Below are positions 46,065 through 54,345 of a stretch of DNA of 64,000 nt, piece by piece (the stretch's first letter is position 1; every line of letters begins with the position of its first letter). The notes under the pieces are model-generated. The model was not told the origin of the DNA. It saw nothing but the letters and a program-made list of their open reading frames with translations, and searched no databases. The translations under genes were made by a program, and so were the position numbers. The DNA is from Paludibacter sp. (lineage in GTDB: Bacteria > Bacteroidota > Bacteroidia > Bacteroidales > Paludibacteraceae), in assembly GCF_009712605.1 (NCBI RefSeq), contig NZ_WASO01000003.1:319773-383772 (forward strand), given 5' to 3'.

Positions 46065-47756
46065 TTAGCGATTCTTTTTCCAACCGCCCCTTTCTTTCTT
46101 CTCGTGTTGGAACTTGCGTTTTTTTGCACCCTGATAACCTTCGGGTTGAGCACGTTCTACTACCATCTTGCGATCAAGTCCTTTGATCTTATTTAGAGAA
46201 TTGATCACGATCTCGGCCGATTGTTCTTCTACTTCGATAAATGAGAAGTTTTGCAGAATATCTATCTTGCCGATTTCTACACGGCGAGGTACGTTTTCGT
46301 TGATGATGTCTATGAAATGAGCAGGGAAAACGCCATCGGTTTTGCCATAGTTGACAAACAAACGGGCAAATCCTGCACCGCCGGAACGTCTGTCGCCGCG
46401 TTCTCCTCTTTCGCGTTTTCCACCTCTTTCATCCGGGATGTCCAGTTCTGTTGCATCGCGGTAATATTCGAACATGCGGTTGAATTCCAGCGAAACCAGG
46501 CGTTTGATCAAATCTTCTTTTGTCAACCAGTCGAGTTTGCGGAAAACGGAAGGAAGTAGTTCTGCAATCTCTTCTTCGTTTACCTTTACTTTTTCAAGTT
46601 TATCAGCCAGATTGATGATCTGTTTTTCGCAGATGGCTTTACCGGTAGGAACGGTACCTGCTTCAAACTGTTTCCCGATTTTCCGTTCGATATCGCGCAG
46701 ACGGTTTCTCTCTTTGATATGGATAATTGCAATGGAGATTCCTGTTTTGCCCGCACGTCCCGTACGTCCGCTACGGTGATTGTATATATCGCTGTCTTCC
46801 GGCAGCCCGTAGTTGATTACGTGAGTCAGATCATTTACGTCCAGTCCGCGAGCAGCCACGTCGGTAGCCACCAAAATCTGGAGGTTGCGGATGCGAAATT
46901 TTTGCATCACAAGGTCACGCTGTGGTTGCGACAGGTCTCCGTGAAGAGAGTCTGCATTGTATCCGTCACGAATCAGAGCATCGGCAATTTCCTGTGTCTC
47001 TTTACGGGTACGACAGAAAACAATTCCGTAAATATTTGGATAGAAGTCCGCTATTCGTTTCAATGCCAGATATTTATCTTTGGCATGAACCATATAAAAA
47101 CGATGTTTTACGTTGTTGGTGCTCTCGTTACGGTTGCCCACCACAATCTCCTGTGGATTGTTCATGTAGTTTTTGGCAATGCGGGCAATTTCGGGCGGCA
47201 TGGTTGCCGAAAAAAGCAGGGTATTACGGTCTTTGGGGATTTCGGCCAAAATAGCATTGATGCTTTCGGTAAAGCCCATGTTGAGCATTTCGTCAGCTTC
47301 ATCCATCACCACGTTGCGGATGGCTTCCAGTTTGACGGTTCCACGCTTCATCAGGTCGAGCAGACGACCCGGTGTGGCAACGACGATGTGTACGCCTTTG
47401 CGCAGAGAGCGGATCTGGCTTTCGATGCTGGAGCCTCCATACACCGGAAGCACCTTCAAATCATTTATATATTTGGAGTATTCCAATAAATCGTCGGCAA
47501 TTTGTAAGCAAAGCTCACGGGTAGGGCAGAGGATCAACGTTTGGGGTTGTCGTAACTTAACGTCGGTCTTTTGAAGTACCGGAAGCCCGAATGCAGCTGT
47601 TTTGCCCGTTCCGGTTTGAGCCAAGCCGACGACGTCGTGCTCGTTGTTGAGTAAAACCGGAATTACTTTTTCCTGAATGGGCATCGGTTGCTCATAACCT
47701 AATTCGCTGATAGCTTTCAGTATGTCCTCTCTTATCCCTAATTCTTCAAATGTCAT
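46065..47756 (-). CDS. DEAD-box ATP-dependent RNA helicase
   Basis: About 563 residues from the ATG at 47756 (MTFEELGIREDILKAI). The frame is open to 47777, but the promoter box ends at 47779, so transcription would begin at or after 47777. RecA core: Q motif, AQTGTGKTAAFG, DEAD (VVMDEADEMLN), SAT, and HRSGRTGRAG. The C-terminus (about 470-545) has an RNA-binding DbpA-like fold (FARLFVNYGKTDGVFPAHF) and a basic tail. Resembles CsdA/DeaD; likely roles are ribosome assembly and cold adaptation. Confidence 0.94.
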   Translation of the reverse strand: MTFEELGIREDILKAISELGYEQPMPIQEKVIPVLLNNEHDVVGLAQTGTGKTAAFGLPVLQKTDVKLRQPQTLILCPTRELCLQIADDLLEYSKYINDLKVLPVYGGSSIESQIRSLRKGVHIVVATPGRLLDLMKRGTVKLEAIRNVVMDEADEMLNMGFTESINAILAEIPKDRNTLLFSATMPPEIARIAKNYMNNPQEIVVGNRNESTNNVKHRFYMVHAKDKYLALKRIADFYPNIYGIVFCRTRKETQEIADALIRDGYNADSLHGDLSQPQRDLVMQKFRIRNLQILVATDVAARGLDVNDLTHVINYGLPEDSDIYNHRSGRTGRAGKTGISIAIIHIKERNRLRDIERKIGKQFEAGTVPTGKAICEKQIINLADKLEKVKVNEEEIAELLPSVFRKLDWLTKEDLIKRLVSLEFNRMFEYYRDATELDIPDERGGKRERGERGDRRSGGAGFARLFVNYGKTDGVFPAHFIDIINENVPRRVEIGKIDILQNFSFIEVEEQSAEIVINSLNKIKGLDRKMVVERAQPEGYQGAKKRKFQHEKKERGGWKKNR

Positions 47757-47778
47757 TTGTTGTAAATTAAAATTCATG

Positions 47779-47808
47779 CAAAGGTACGCATATTATTCCA
47801 GATGGCAA
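47779..47808 (-). promoter_or_regulatory. Promoter of the DEAD-box helicase gene
   Basis: TACCTTTG at 47786-47779 and TTG at 47808-47806 (spacer 19). Because the -7 box abuts an ATG at 47777, the true start is more likely the ATG at 47756. Confidence 0.65.
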
Positions 47809-47809
47809 G

Positions 47810-47861
47810 TGAGTGAGAAAGTTAGCAAACTCACTACCTAACCACCTCACTTTCTCACTAT
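47810..47861 (-). repeat. Inverted repeat upstream of the helicase promoter
   Basis: AGTGAGAAAGT and ACTTTCTCACT arms (about 47813-47823 and 47849-47859) around a 25-base spacer, with several GTGAG units. It lies just beyond the -33 position, so it could be a protein-binding site or a further RNA hairpin. Confidence 0.45.
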
Positions 47862-47879
47862 CTCGCTCTCTAAAAAAAT

Positions 47880-47912
47880 ATCCCCGACGAGTACTCCAAC
47901 CGGTCGGGGATC
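47880..47912 (-). terminator. Second hairpin terminator after the histidine kinase gene
   Basis: ATCCCCGAC...GTCGGGGAT (arms 47880-47888 and 47904-47912) followed leftward by a U-run (A-tract at 47872-47879). Confidence 0.8.
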
Positions 47913-47937
47913 CAAGACCCAAAAAGTGAAAAAGAAA

Positions 47938-47981
47938 AAAGAGAATTTACCTATTAGCTGAAGCAAAGGTAGATTCTCTTT
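47938..47981 (-). terminator. First hairpin terminator after the histidine kinase gene
   Basis: AGAGAATTTACCT and AGGTAGATTCTCT pair with one wobble; leftward a long U-run (A-tract 47931-47938). Together with 47880-47912 this makes two terminators in series. Confidence 0.78.
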
Positions 47982-48034
47982 ATTGCGAAAAGATAAAGAC
48001 CCGATAAAGATACTGTTTCGTCTGCTGTCTTTAT

Positions 48035-49294
48035 TTATTTGTGAAGCGAAAATACAAATTCCAGTCCTCCTCCGTTTTTGTTTTTTACCGTGATGGTTCC
48101 TCGGTGAAGTTCGACGGCATTTTTTACGATAGATAAACCCAAACCGGTGCCACCGGTCTTACGCGAACGTCCTTTATCAACACGGTAGAAACGGTCGAAA
48201 AGGAAAGGAAGATGTTCCGGTGCTACGCCGATGCCGTTATCGGAGAAGGAGAAATGGTAGCATTTGGCATCTTCTCCGGTGAGCGTGAGATTGATTTTTA
48301 TATTTTCGCCGGCATAGGCAATTGCATTGTCAATCAGGTTCCTGAAAATAGAATACAGTAGAATGGAGTTGGCTTTGAGCCAGATATCTCCCCCGAATGA
48401 GGTGTAGACTTCAATATTCTTTTCTTGTAGTTTGAGTTCCACATCGTCTAACACCGTCTGGACTATCTTGTTTAAATGAACCGGTTCCATCTGTACCGAT
48501 TGAGGAGCTTCATTTATTTGATTGAGCATCAGAATGTCTTGCAAAAGAGAATTTAAACGTTCGGCCTGAGCATGGCTGCGTTCGATGAAGAAACGTTGGC
48601 GTTCCGGAGCAATATCCGGATTATCGTGCAGCGTTTCCATATAACCGATGATGCTGCTGAGCGGAGTTTTCAGCTCATGAGCCACCTGGTGCGTCAAGCG
48701 ACGGCGTACCATGGCGTCATGTTCTATTTGTTCTCTGTTCAGTTTGATGGAAAATTTATTCGAGATGTAAAACAAAACGGCAGCGATGATAAAGGTCAGT
48801 GCCAGCCAAAAATAGAGGAAAAGATTGTCAGGACGCAATAAGGAAGAGATGTTTACATCATACGGTAAGGAAGAACGCACGTAGCAATTACCAAACTTTG
48901 TAGCATGATAATAATAACGTCTCTGATTGGTATGTGATGTACGGATATCCGATCCGGCTCCATTTTGCAGCGCCAGTTTTACCTCTTTGCGCGAAAGATG
49001 GTTTTCCATGTGAATGACATCCTGAATGGCATTATCGTAAACAACATGTCCTTTGAGGTCGATGATCGTTACCCTTACATCGCTGTGCGGAAAAATTGCA
49101 ATGAGAGAATCTATATGAGCCAATGATCCGTTTTTACTTTCAAAATAATTGTACACCATATCATTGGTATCCCCCAATAAGGTGTTCAGCATGTCGGCCT
49201 TGTATTGCTTCTCCCGGTTGTATTGGAACGCGAGCACCGCAAACGAGAATATAAAAAACAGTGGAATATAATATTTGAAAAGTAATTTCTTCAT
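48035..49294 (-). CDS. Sensor histidine kinase (PhoR-like)
   Basis: About 419 residues from the ATG at 49294 (MKKLLFKYYIPLFFIFSF); the frame is open to 49327 but that overlaps the regulator gene. TM1 (about 5-25), a periplasmic sensor region, TM2 (LFLYFWLALTFIIAAVLFYI, split), then HisKA with HELKTPLSSIIGYM and an HATPase domain (NLIDNAIAYAG, DNGIGVAPEHLPFLFDRFYR, GTGLGLSIVKN). Follows the response regulator after 20 bases on one transcript. Signal unknown; the phosphate genes nearby suggest but do not prove a PhoR role. Confidence 0.93.
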   Translation of the reverse strand: MKKLLFKYYIPLFFIFSFAVLAFQYNREKQYKADMLNTLLGDTNDMVYNYFESKNGSLAHIDSLIAIFPHSDVRVTIIDLKGHVVYDNAIQDVIHMENHLSRKEVKLALQNGAGSDIRTSHTNQRRYYYHATKFGNCYVRSSLPYDVNISSLLRPDNLFLYFWLALTFIIAAVLFYISNKFSIKLNREQIEHDAMVRRRLTHQVAHELKTPLSSIIGYMETLHDNPDIAPERQRFFIERSHAQAERLNSLLQDILMLNQINEAPQSVQMEPVHLNKIVQTVLDDVELKLQEKNIEVYTSFGGDIWLKANSILLYSIFRNLIDNAIAYAGENIKINLTLTGEDAKCYHFSFSDNGIGVAPEHLPFLFDRFYRVDKGRSRKTGGTGLGLSIVKNAVELHRGTITVKNKNGGGLEFVFSLHK

Positions 49295-49314
49295 AACCGA
49301 TAGATTGATAAATT

Positions 49315-49998
49315 CTATAAAAAGCAATATCCGTATCCGGAACGTGTTACTATGTTTTTGCCATAAGGCTCAATCTTCTTTCTCAATCGCGTAATATGCA
49401 CATCAACCGTACGATCGGTTACATATACGTCTTCGGTCCACACCTGTGTTAAAATGCTTTCTCTGGAAAATACCTTGGTGGGATTCTGCACGAAAAGTGC
49501 CAGTAACTCAAACTCGGTTTTTGTCAGTTCAATGGATTTGCCGGCAATGTTCACCTGTTTGGCGTTGAGGTCAATTTCCATCGTTTCAAACCGAACAATT
49601 TCATTAGTCTGAGCATTACCTGAACGTGTTCTGCTAAGTACCGCTTTGATGCGGGCTGCTACAACCTTAATGGAAAATGGTTTGAGAATGTAATCGTCAG
49701 CTCCTGTGTTGAATCCCGTTAATATATCATTTTCGGTTACCCGAGCCGTCAGGAAAATTATCGGAATATGTTTTGTTTCCGGTTTGGATTTTAGCAACTG
49801 AGCCAGCTTGAAACCGCTCATTTGTCCCATCATCACATCCAGTAAGAGTAAATCGTACTGTGCCAGGTTTTTCGTCAGGGCTTCTTCTGCCGAGTTGGCA
49901 ATATCTACTGTGTATCCTTCACTTTCGAGGTTAAACTGTAGAATTTCGCAAAGATCGGGCTCGTCTTCAACGATTAATAATTTATAGCTTTTTTCCAT
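49315..49998 (-). CDS. OmpR/PhoB-type response regulator
   Basis: 227 residues: receiver domain with acidic pocket (VEDEPD), phospho-acceptor in LLLLDVMMG, Thr in FLTAR and Lys in YILKPF; winged-helix DNA-binding domain (about 130-227) with LTKTEFELLALFVQNP and VDVHITRLRKKIE. Paired with the kinase downstream. Promoter TACTTTTG at 50030-50023. Confidence 0.96.
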   Translation of the reverse strand: MEKSYKLLIVEDEPDLCEILQFNLESEGYTVDIANSAEEALTKNLAQYDLLLLDVMMGQMSGFKLAQLLKSKPETKHIPIIFLTARVTENDILTGFNTGADDYILKPFSIKVVAARIKAVLSRTRSGNAQTNEIVRFETMEIDLNAKQVNIAGKSIELTKTEFELLALFVQNPTKVFSRESILTQVWTEDVYVTDRTVDVHITRLRKKIEPYGKNIVTRSGYGYCFL

Positions 49999-50022
49999 TC
50001 ACTTATAAGATAATTATCGTTG

Positions 50023-50030
50023 CAAAAGTA
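50023..50030 (-). promoter_or_regulatory. Promoter box TACTTTTG for the two-component genes
   Basis: Minus strand TACTTTTG, 25 bases before the ATG at 49998. Confidence 0.55.
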
Positions 50031-50288
50031 AGGATAAATCTTTCGCTTGGTGTTAAGAAATGATGAAGAAATGACTTTTTTGTTGATTATGATGTGGTTA
50101 TGGATGGCTTATGCTCGCCCGTATTATCTGTTCTGCCCGACATTCTGATATGAGGCCGGATATTCTTAGTCTGTGGTAATTTGTTTATATTTGTGAAATA
50201 CATATTTATACCACTTATGTTACATTTTTCGGAAATAAAGAAGCCTCTTTTTGTCACATCCTTTGTCTTCAGGTTGCGGCAACTGAAA

Positions 50289-52082
50289 ATGCAAAATCTT
50301 CTTGTGGTGATTTTTGTGTTTATTTTGATAAGCGGCTTTGGCATTTATAAACTGTTGATTAATTCCGAAAGTGTATTCTCCCCCGCAATCGATAAGTCAA
50401 TAGCGCTTTTTTATAAAGAGAATCAGAATCAGCAGGTATTAGAAGAACTCAAAAAAGTTGAACATGAGAAGCCGGATAAAACGAATATGATCATGTGTCA
50501 GATTCTGAAAGCTGCGGCTTATTGTGAAATGAAAGAGCTAGAGAATGCTTCACACATTCTCAATAGCATTGATATAAAAGAAATCAAGGATGACCCTCGG
50601 CTGCAATTTTGGTATACCAGTGTCAGGGGGCTCATTTTATTTCGGATGGAAAAGTATTCGGCTGCATATAAGGAACTTACTCAAACACTCCATGGGCCTT
50701 TTTCAGAAGAGAGAGGTCTTGCTCTGAATAAGCGCATTCTGGGGCGTCTATGCTTTGAATCGAAAGCTTACAAGCAGGCAATAGACTGGTTGGTACAGTC
50801 GTCACAGCATTTTCTCCGTGCCGGATTAATCAAAGGCATTGGTATCAACGAGCGTATTATTGCCCGATATTATTTTCGGAATGGCAACCTTCCGGAGGCT
50901 TTTATTCATTTTACACGATCAGAAACAGAATTGAAAAAATCGGATGATAAGGAGGAATTGTTCTATTTGTACATTGATTGGATTGATTTCTATGTAAAGA
51001 AACAGGATTTTGATGAAGCACTACGATATGCATCTCTTGCTTTCCAAAATAGCCTGAAACTGAAGAACAATAGTCTGGTTGCTTTGGCTCTTAATAATTA
51101 TGGTGAAATTGAAATTCATCGGAACCGGTTTGACAATGCGATCGGTTATCTCCGAAAAGCATTGGTCTACTATCCGGATTATCGGTCGCAACGAGGACGT
51201 ATTATCGCATCGTTGGATTTGTCTCAGGCACACGCAGGGTTGAGCCAGATGAACGAGGCATTGAAGTATGCTCAACAGGCAGTTTATTTTGTTGCTAATA
51301 GCGGGCAGATGCAGCTTCAGGAAAATGCCTTTGAAGCTCTGGCTCATTTGCATGAAAAACTACATAACGATCATCTGGCTTTTTGCTATCTTGATTCAGC
51401 CATGCAGTTAAAAGATTGTTCCAATTCGTATGTGTCAGACTTAAATAAAGCATATCAATACTCTAAGGCAGGATTGGATAGTATGACTTTTAAAGTGATG
51501 ACACTTCAGCAAAGTCGTAAAAAGCAGCTGATGATTGAGTTGCAGATATTGGCGGTTCTTCTGATCATTATTACATTGTTATTCGTAACTTTCCGTTTGG
51601 TGAAGAAAAAGAATGCAGCTTTGGTAAAGAAGAATATGGAACTGCTGGAAGAACGGAAGCATTATTCTGCTCTTTTGCAACAGAATATGGCGATTAAGAA
51701 AAAGAACAGAAATGAAACTGATTGCGAGAAATTGGATCTTCTTTACGGGAATCTCATAAAATGGTTGGAAGAGGACAAAAGATTCACGCAAAGTGACATT
51801 TCATTGGATGTAGCTTCGAAAGAACTGAATACAAACAGGGATTATCTTTCCAAAGCCATTAATGAGCGCTTTGGCAGGTTTACCGATTTGGTAAATAAAT
51901 ATCGTATAGAAGAAGCAATTTCGTTGTTGTCTGATTCTCAAAAAAAGACATCGCAGTACAAACTCTCAATCATAGCCGCTCAAGTCGGATTCAACTCCAG
52001 TTCAGCTTTTATTGAAGCATTCAAGAAGCAAACACACCTCACTCCGGTGCAGTTTAGGAAAAATATTACTCAGTCTTTGTAG
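50289..52082 (+). CDS. TPR membrane regulator with C-terminal AraC DNA-binding domain
   Basis: About 597 residues from the ATG at 50289 (MQNLLVVIFVFILISGFG); the open frame starts further up at 50181, but that reads as untranslated DNA. An N-terminal membrane helix is followed by a long TPR region (about 60-370, e.g. LALNNYGEIEIHRNRFDNAIGYL, split), a second membrane helix (LMIELQILAVLLIIITLLF, about 443-463), a coiled coil, and an AraC-type HTH (DVASKELNTNRDYLSKAINERFG, split; IIAAQVGFNSSSAFIEAFKK). A periplasmic TPR sensor joined to a cytoplasmic DNA-binding domain is a Bacteroidota one-component design. Confidence 0.88.
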   Translation: MQNLLVVIFVFILISGFGIYKLLINSESVFSPAIDKSIALFYKENQNQQVLEELKKVEHEKPDKTNMIMCQILKAAAYCEMKELENASHILNSIDIKEIKDDPRLQFWYTSVRGLILFRMEKYSAAYKELTQTLHGPFSEERGLALNKRILGRLCFESKAYKQAIDWLVQSSQHFLRAGLIKGIGINERIIARYYFRNGNLPEAFIHFTRSETELKKSDDKEELFYLYIDWIDFYVKKQDFDEALRYASLAFQNSLKLKNNSLVALALNNYGEIEIHRNRFDNAIGYLRKALVYYPDYRSQRGRIIASLDLSQAHAGLSQMNEALKYAQQAVYFVANSGQMQLQENAFEALAHLHEKLHNDHLAFCYLDSAMQLKDCSNSYVSDLNKAYQYSKAGLDSMTFKVMTLQQSRKKQLMIELQILAVLLIIITLLFVTFRLVKKKNAALVKKNMELLEERKHYSALLQQNMAIKKKNRNETDCEKLDLLYGNLIKWLEEDKRFTQSDISLDVASKELNTNRDYLSKAINERFGRFTDLVNKYRIEEAISLLSDSQKKTSQYKLSIIAAQVGFNSSSAFIEAFKKQTHLTPVQFRKNITQSL

Positions 52083-52155
52083 ATTTTTGAAGCAAATTGA
52101 TTTGCTGAATATCAGTTTGTTATAATTTTTGATTGATAAAATCAAAATTGTAATA
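52083..52155. other. 3' end of the TPR-AraC gene
   Basis: AT-rich spacer after the regulator; no clear hairpin before the ncRNA promoter. Confidence 0.4.
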
Positions 52156-52187
52156 TTTGCTACAATTTTCTTTTATTCTTATTTTTG
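52156..52187 (+). promoter_or_regulatory. Strong orphan promoter for a non-coding RNA
   Basis: TTTG at 52156-52159, 20-base spacer, TATTTTTG at 52180-52187. Both boxes match the Bacteroidota consensus, and no protein gene follows on the plus strand before the terminator at 52356-52385. Confidence 0.7.
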
Positions 52188-52190
52188 TCC

Positions 52191-52385
52191 GCTCAGCAAT
52201 TTATAATCTTCATAAGAGGTAAATTCTGAGTATACAGTGCGGTCTTAGTACGGAGTTTAGTTGTGTATACCCCGTTCATAGTTAATAAGACTGTATTGTG
52301 TCGATTTTGGTTAGTGGAATTAGTGACGACGCGATGTCGCTTCTTTTTTCAGCACAAAAAAGGTTGCCCATGGGCAACCTTTTTC
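52191..52385 (+). ncRNA. Candidate structured small RNA (about 195 nt)
   Basis: Between convergent protein genes. It has its own promoter (-33/-7), a predicted start near 52191 and a perfect terminator. Two strong stems: CTCAG/AATTT (52192-52202) with AAATT/CTGAG (52221-52230) and an inner TCTT/AAGA hairpin; and a 13-pair stem 52235-52247 with 52286-52298 (with G-U pairs) enclosing an ACGG/CCGT hairpin (about 52250-52275). No open frame of note. The Bacteroidales-1/6S type is the main known alternative; I do not recognise it with certainty. Confidence 0.6.
52356..52385. terminator. Perfect palindromic terminator
   Basis: AAAAAGGTTGCCCA/TGGGCAACCTTTTT: a 14-base perfect palindrome with A- and T-runs on both sides. 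Ends the small RNA on the plus strand and the M56 gene on the minus strand. Confidence 0.92.
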
Positions 52386-52409
52386 TTTGTCATGGATATG
52401 ATAAATTTA

Positions 52410-53822
52410 TTATTTGAGAGCAAATGAAATTGGAAGTGTGTATTTGACGCGTACCACCTGACCTCTTTGCTTTCCCGGTATCCATTTGGGCATCGAGTAT
52501 AATACTCGGCATGCTTCGGCATCGAGCAAAGGGTCGATACTTCTGACAACTTGTACGCTACTGATTGACCCGTCAGTTTCTACTATGAACTGGCAGATTA
52601 CACGACCCTGGATGCCCTTTTTCTGAGCTTCCACCGGATAGCGTATGTTTTTTCTCAGAAACTCCTGAACAGGACCATCTGCAAATTTCGGCATATCTTC
52701 TACTACAGTAAATACTTCTGCGGGTCTTTTGCTTGTCTGTTGATCGTTGGTTTGAGGTGCTCCGTATCCAACCACCACTACTTCGTCAACATTATTCGCA
52801 TTTTGTTTATCTTGCCCTGCCGGCTGTGCCTCGTTAGTATTTTGAGCAGAGGCTTTTCCTTGGTCTGCTTGTTGCGCCGGAGACTTTGATTGTGTGTCAG
52901 TTTGTTGCGTTTTTGCTTTAGGTGTCGCTACTAGATTTTCTTTTTTTTGTTTAGTCACCGTTTGGGTCTCAACAATTTTGGTTTGGGCAAAACCAACCAT
53001 AATAAGACATGCCAATGGAACGACCATTAGGCTTTTCAGACTCGCGAGTTTGTTGGATTGTTTTTGTTTCATGATTTTAATGCGTTTAAAGATTAATGGA
53101 AAAGAAAAGTGTAATGCGATCGGGTTTAGGTGATGTCCTACACTGTATTTTATGAGAAGTTGGAGATACTCGTCCTTCAATGTCGTGTTTCGGAATGTTT
53201 GATGATCGGCAATGAATTCGCAGTTTTCCTGTACGGCTTTTGCATAAAGCCATGCAATCGGATTGAAAAACTGGAGAATACAAACAGCCTTTGTCAGCCA
53301 TAAATCCAAATAGTGTAATTCATTGGTATGCGTATATTCATGAGCAAGAATCAGTTCGCGTTCCTGGTTTGAAAGACTTTCGGGGATAAAGATATATTTG
53401 CCAAACGAAAAAGGAGAGTGAAATGTCTGTGTATGAATCAATACGTCACTTCCTCGGTGCTTCCTGATCTCTTTCAGAATGGGAGCAAGATTGATTGTAG
53501 TCCTGATTATGAAAAAGGCAAGACAGATTCCGTACAACAGGATCGCTGTATTTTGAATAATTTCCCGGAACGACATCGTTGGCTCGGCCTGTATCGTCGG
53601 AATTGTTGCAATAACCGGCACTGAATCCTCTACACTGGCGATTGTGTAAACGGTATGATAGACGACTATCAATGGCATTATTATCGATGCAAATACGCCG
53701 GTCAGTAAAAAGAATCGGTTGAATTTGCAGAAGGTTTCTTTGCGGAGAAGAAAATGGTACACCACATAGAAAGAGCACAGCCAAAGCACTGATTTGAGTA
53801 AATAATCGAATAGTGGGTTCAT
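52410..53822 (-). CDS. M56/BlaR1-type membrane peptidase with TonB C-terminal domain
   Basis: 470 residues. Four N-terminal membrane helices with the zinc motif HEYTH (161-165) in the M56 domain. After a further helix (about 262-282) a Gln/Lys-rich periplasmic linker leads to DEVVVVGYG (346-354) and a TonB_C domain (about 375-468: RKNIRYPVEAQKKGIQGRV, IPGKQRGQVVRVKYTLPI). The M56 part is probably activated by an envelope signal and cleaves the BlaI partner. The gene follows blaI on the same strand, 13 bases apart. The SusC-type motif between is unexpected. Confidence 0.92.
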   Translation of the reverse strand: MNPLFDYLLKSVLWLCSFYVVYHFLLRKETFCKFNRFFLLTGVFASIIMPLIVVYHTVYTIASVEDSVPVIATIPTIQAEPTMSFREIIQNTAILLYGICLAFFIIRTTINLAPILKEIRKHRGSDVLIHTQTFHSPFSFGKYIFIPESLSNQERELILAHEYTHTNELHYLDLWLTKAVCILQFFNPIAWLYAKAVQENCEFIADHQTFRNTTLKDEYLQLLIKYSVGHHLNPIALHFSFPLIFKRIKIMKQKQSNKLASLKSLMVVPLACLIMVGFAQTKIVETQTVTKQKKENLVATPKAKTQQTDTQSKSPAQQADQGKASAQNTNEAQPAGQDKQNANNVDEVVVVGYGAPQTNDQQTSKRPAEVFTVVEDMPKFADGPVQEFLRKNIRYPVEAQKKGIQGRVICQFIVETDGSISSVQVVRSIDPLLDAEACRVLYSMPKWIPGKQRGQVVRVKYTLPISFALK

Positions 53823-53835
53823 GGTAAGATATGTT

Positions 53836-54201
53836 TTAGTGATCGATGTCTTTTTTAATTTGGCTCAGCAATTCGTCAAGTTCAGTCATCGACAAATCAT
53901 TTTCTTTCACAAAGAAAGAGGCCATGGAAGCAAATGACCCGTTAAAATAGTTGTGGATCATGGCAAACATCTGCTTCTTCGTATATTCTGCTTTCGCTAT
54001 TTTTGGAAAATACAGGTATGTTCTGCCATAGGCCTTGTGAGCAACGAATCCCTTTTGCTCCAGAATGCGTATAACGGTGGACACCGTATTCCTTGATGGC
54101 TTCGGGTCAGGAAATGCCTGTCTGACATCCTGCACAATTCCTTCTCCCAGGTTCCAAAGGATTTGCATCACTTGTTCTTCTGCTTTCGTTAGTTGCGTCA
54201 T
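53836..54201 (-). CDS. BlaI/MecI/CopY-family repressor
   Basis: 121 residues from the ATG at 54201 (MTQLTKAEEQVMQILW). Winged helix with VRQAFPDPKPSRNTVSTVIRILEQKG (split), the family's recognition region, and a C-terminal dimer helix (FFVKENDLSMTELDELLSQI). A repressor of the operon it heads, inactivated by the adjacent M56 peptidase. Two operator copies lie upstream. Confidence 0.94.
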   Translation of the reverse strand: MTQLTKAEEQVMQILWNLGEGIVQDVRQAFPDPKPSRNTVSTVIRILEQKGFVAHKAYGRTYLYFPKIAKAEYTKKQMFAMIHNYFNGSFASMASFFVKENDLSMTELDELLSQIKKDIDH

Positions 54202-54218
54202 AGTAGATTTATTTTTTA

Positions 54219-54284
54219 CAAACATACGACTAAAAATATAGTCATGTCAAGTTTCGGGAGTTAAAAATGACTAAAAATATAGTC
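54219..54284 (-). promoter_or_regulatory. BlaI promoter with two GACTA-(N6)-TAGTC operators
   Basis: GACTAAAAATATAGTC at 54228-54243 and the same 16 bases at 54269-54284 (41 bases apart, about four helical turns). The -7 box TATGTTTG is at 54226-54219 and a TTG at 54250-54248. The first operator thus fills the spacer between -33 and -7, where a bound repressor would block RNA polymerase. Confidence 0.75.
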
Positions 54285-54345
54285 AATATCAATCAGAGCT
54301 ATTTCTTTTGTCTGATATTCAACTGTTTAATTGAGAATTGCGGAT

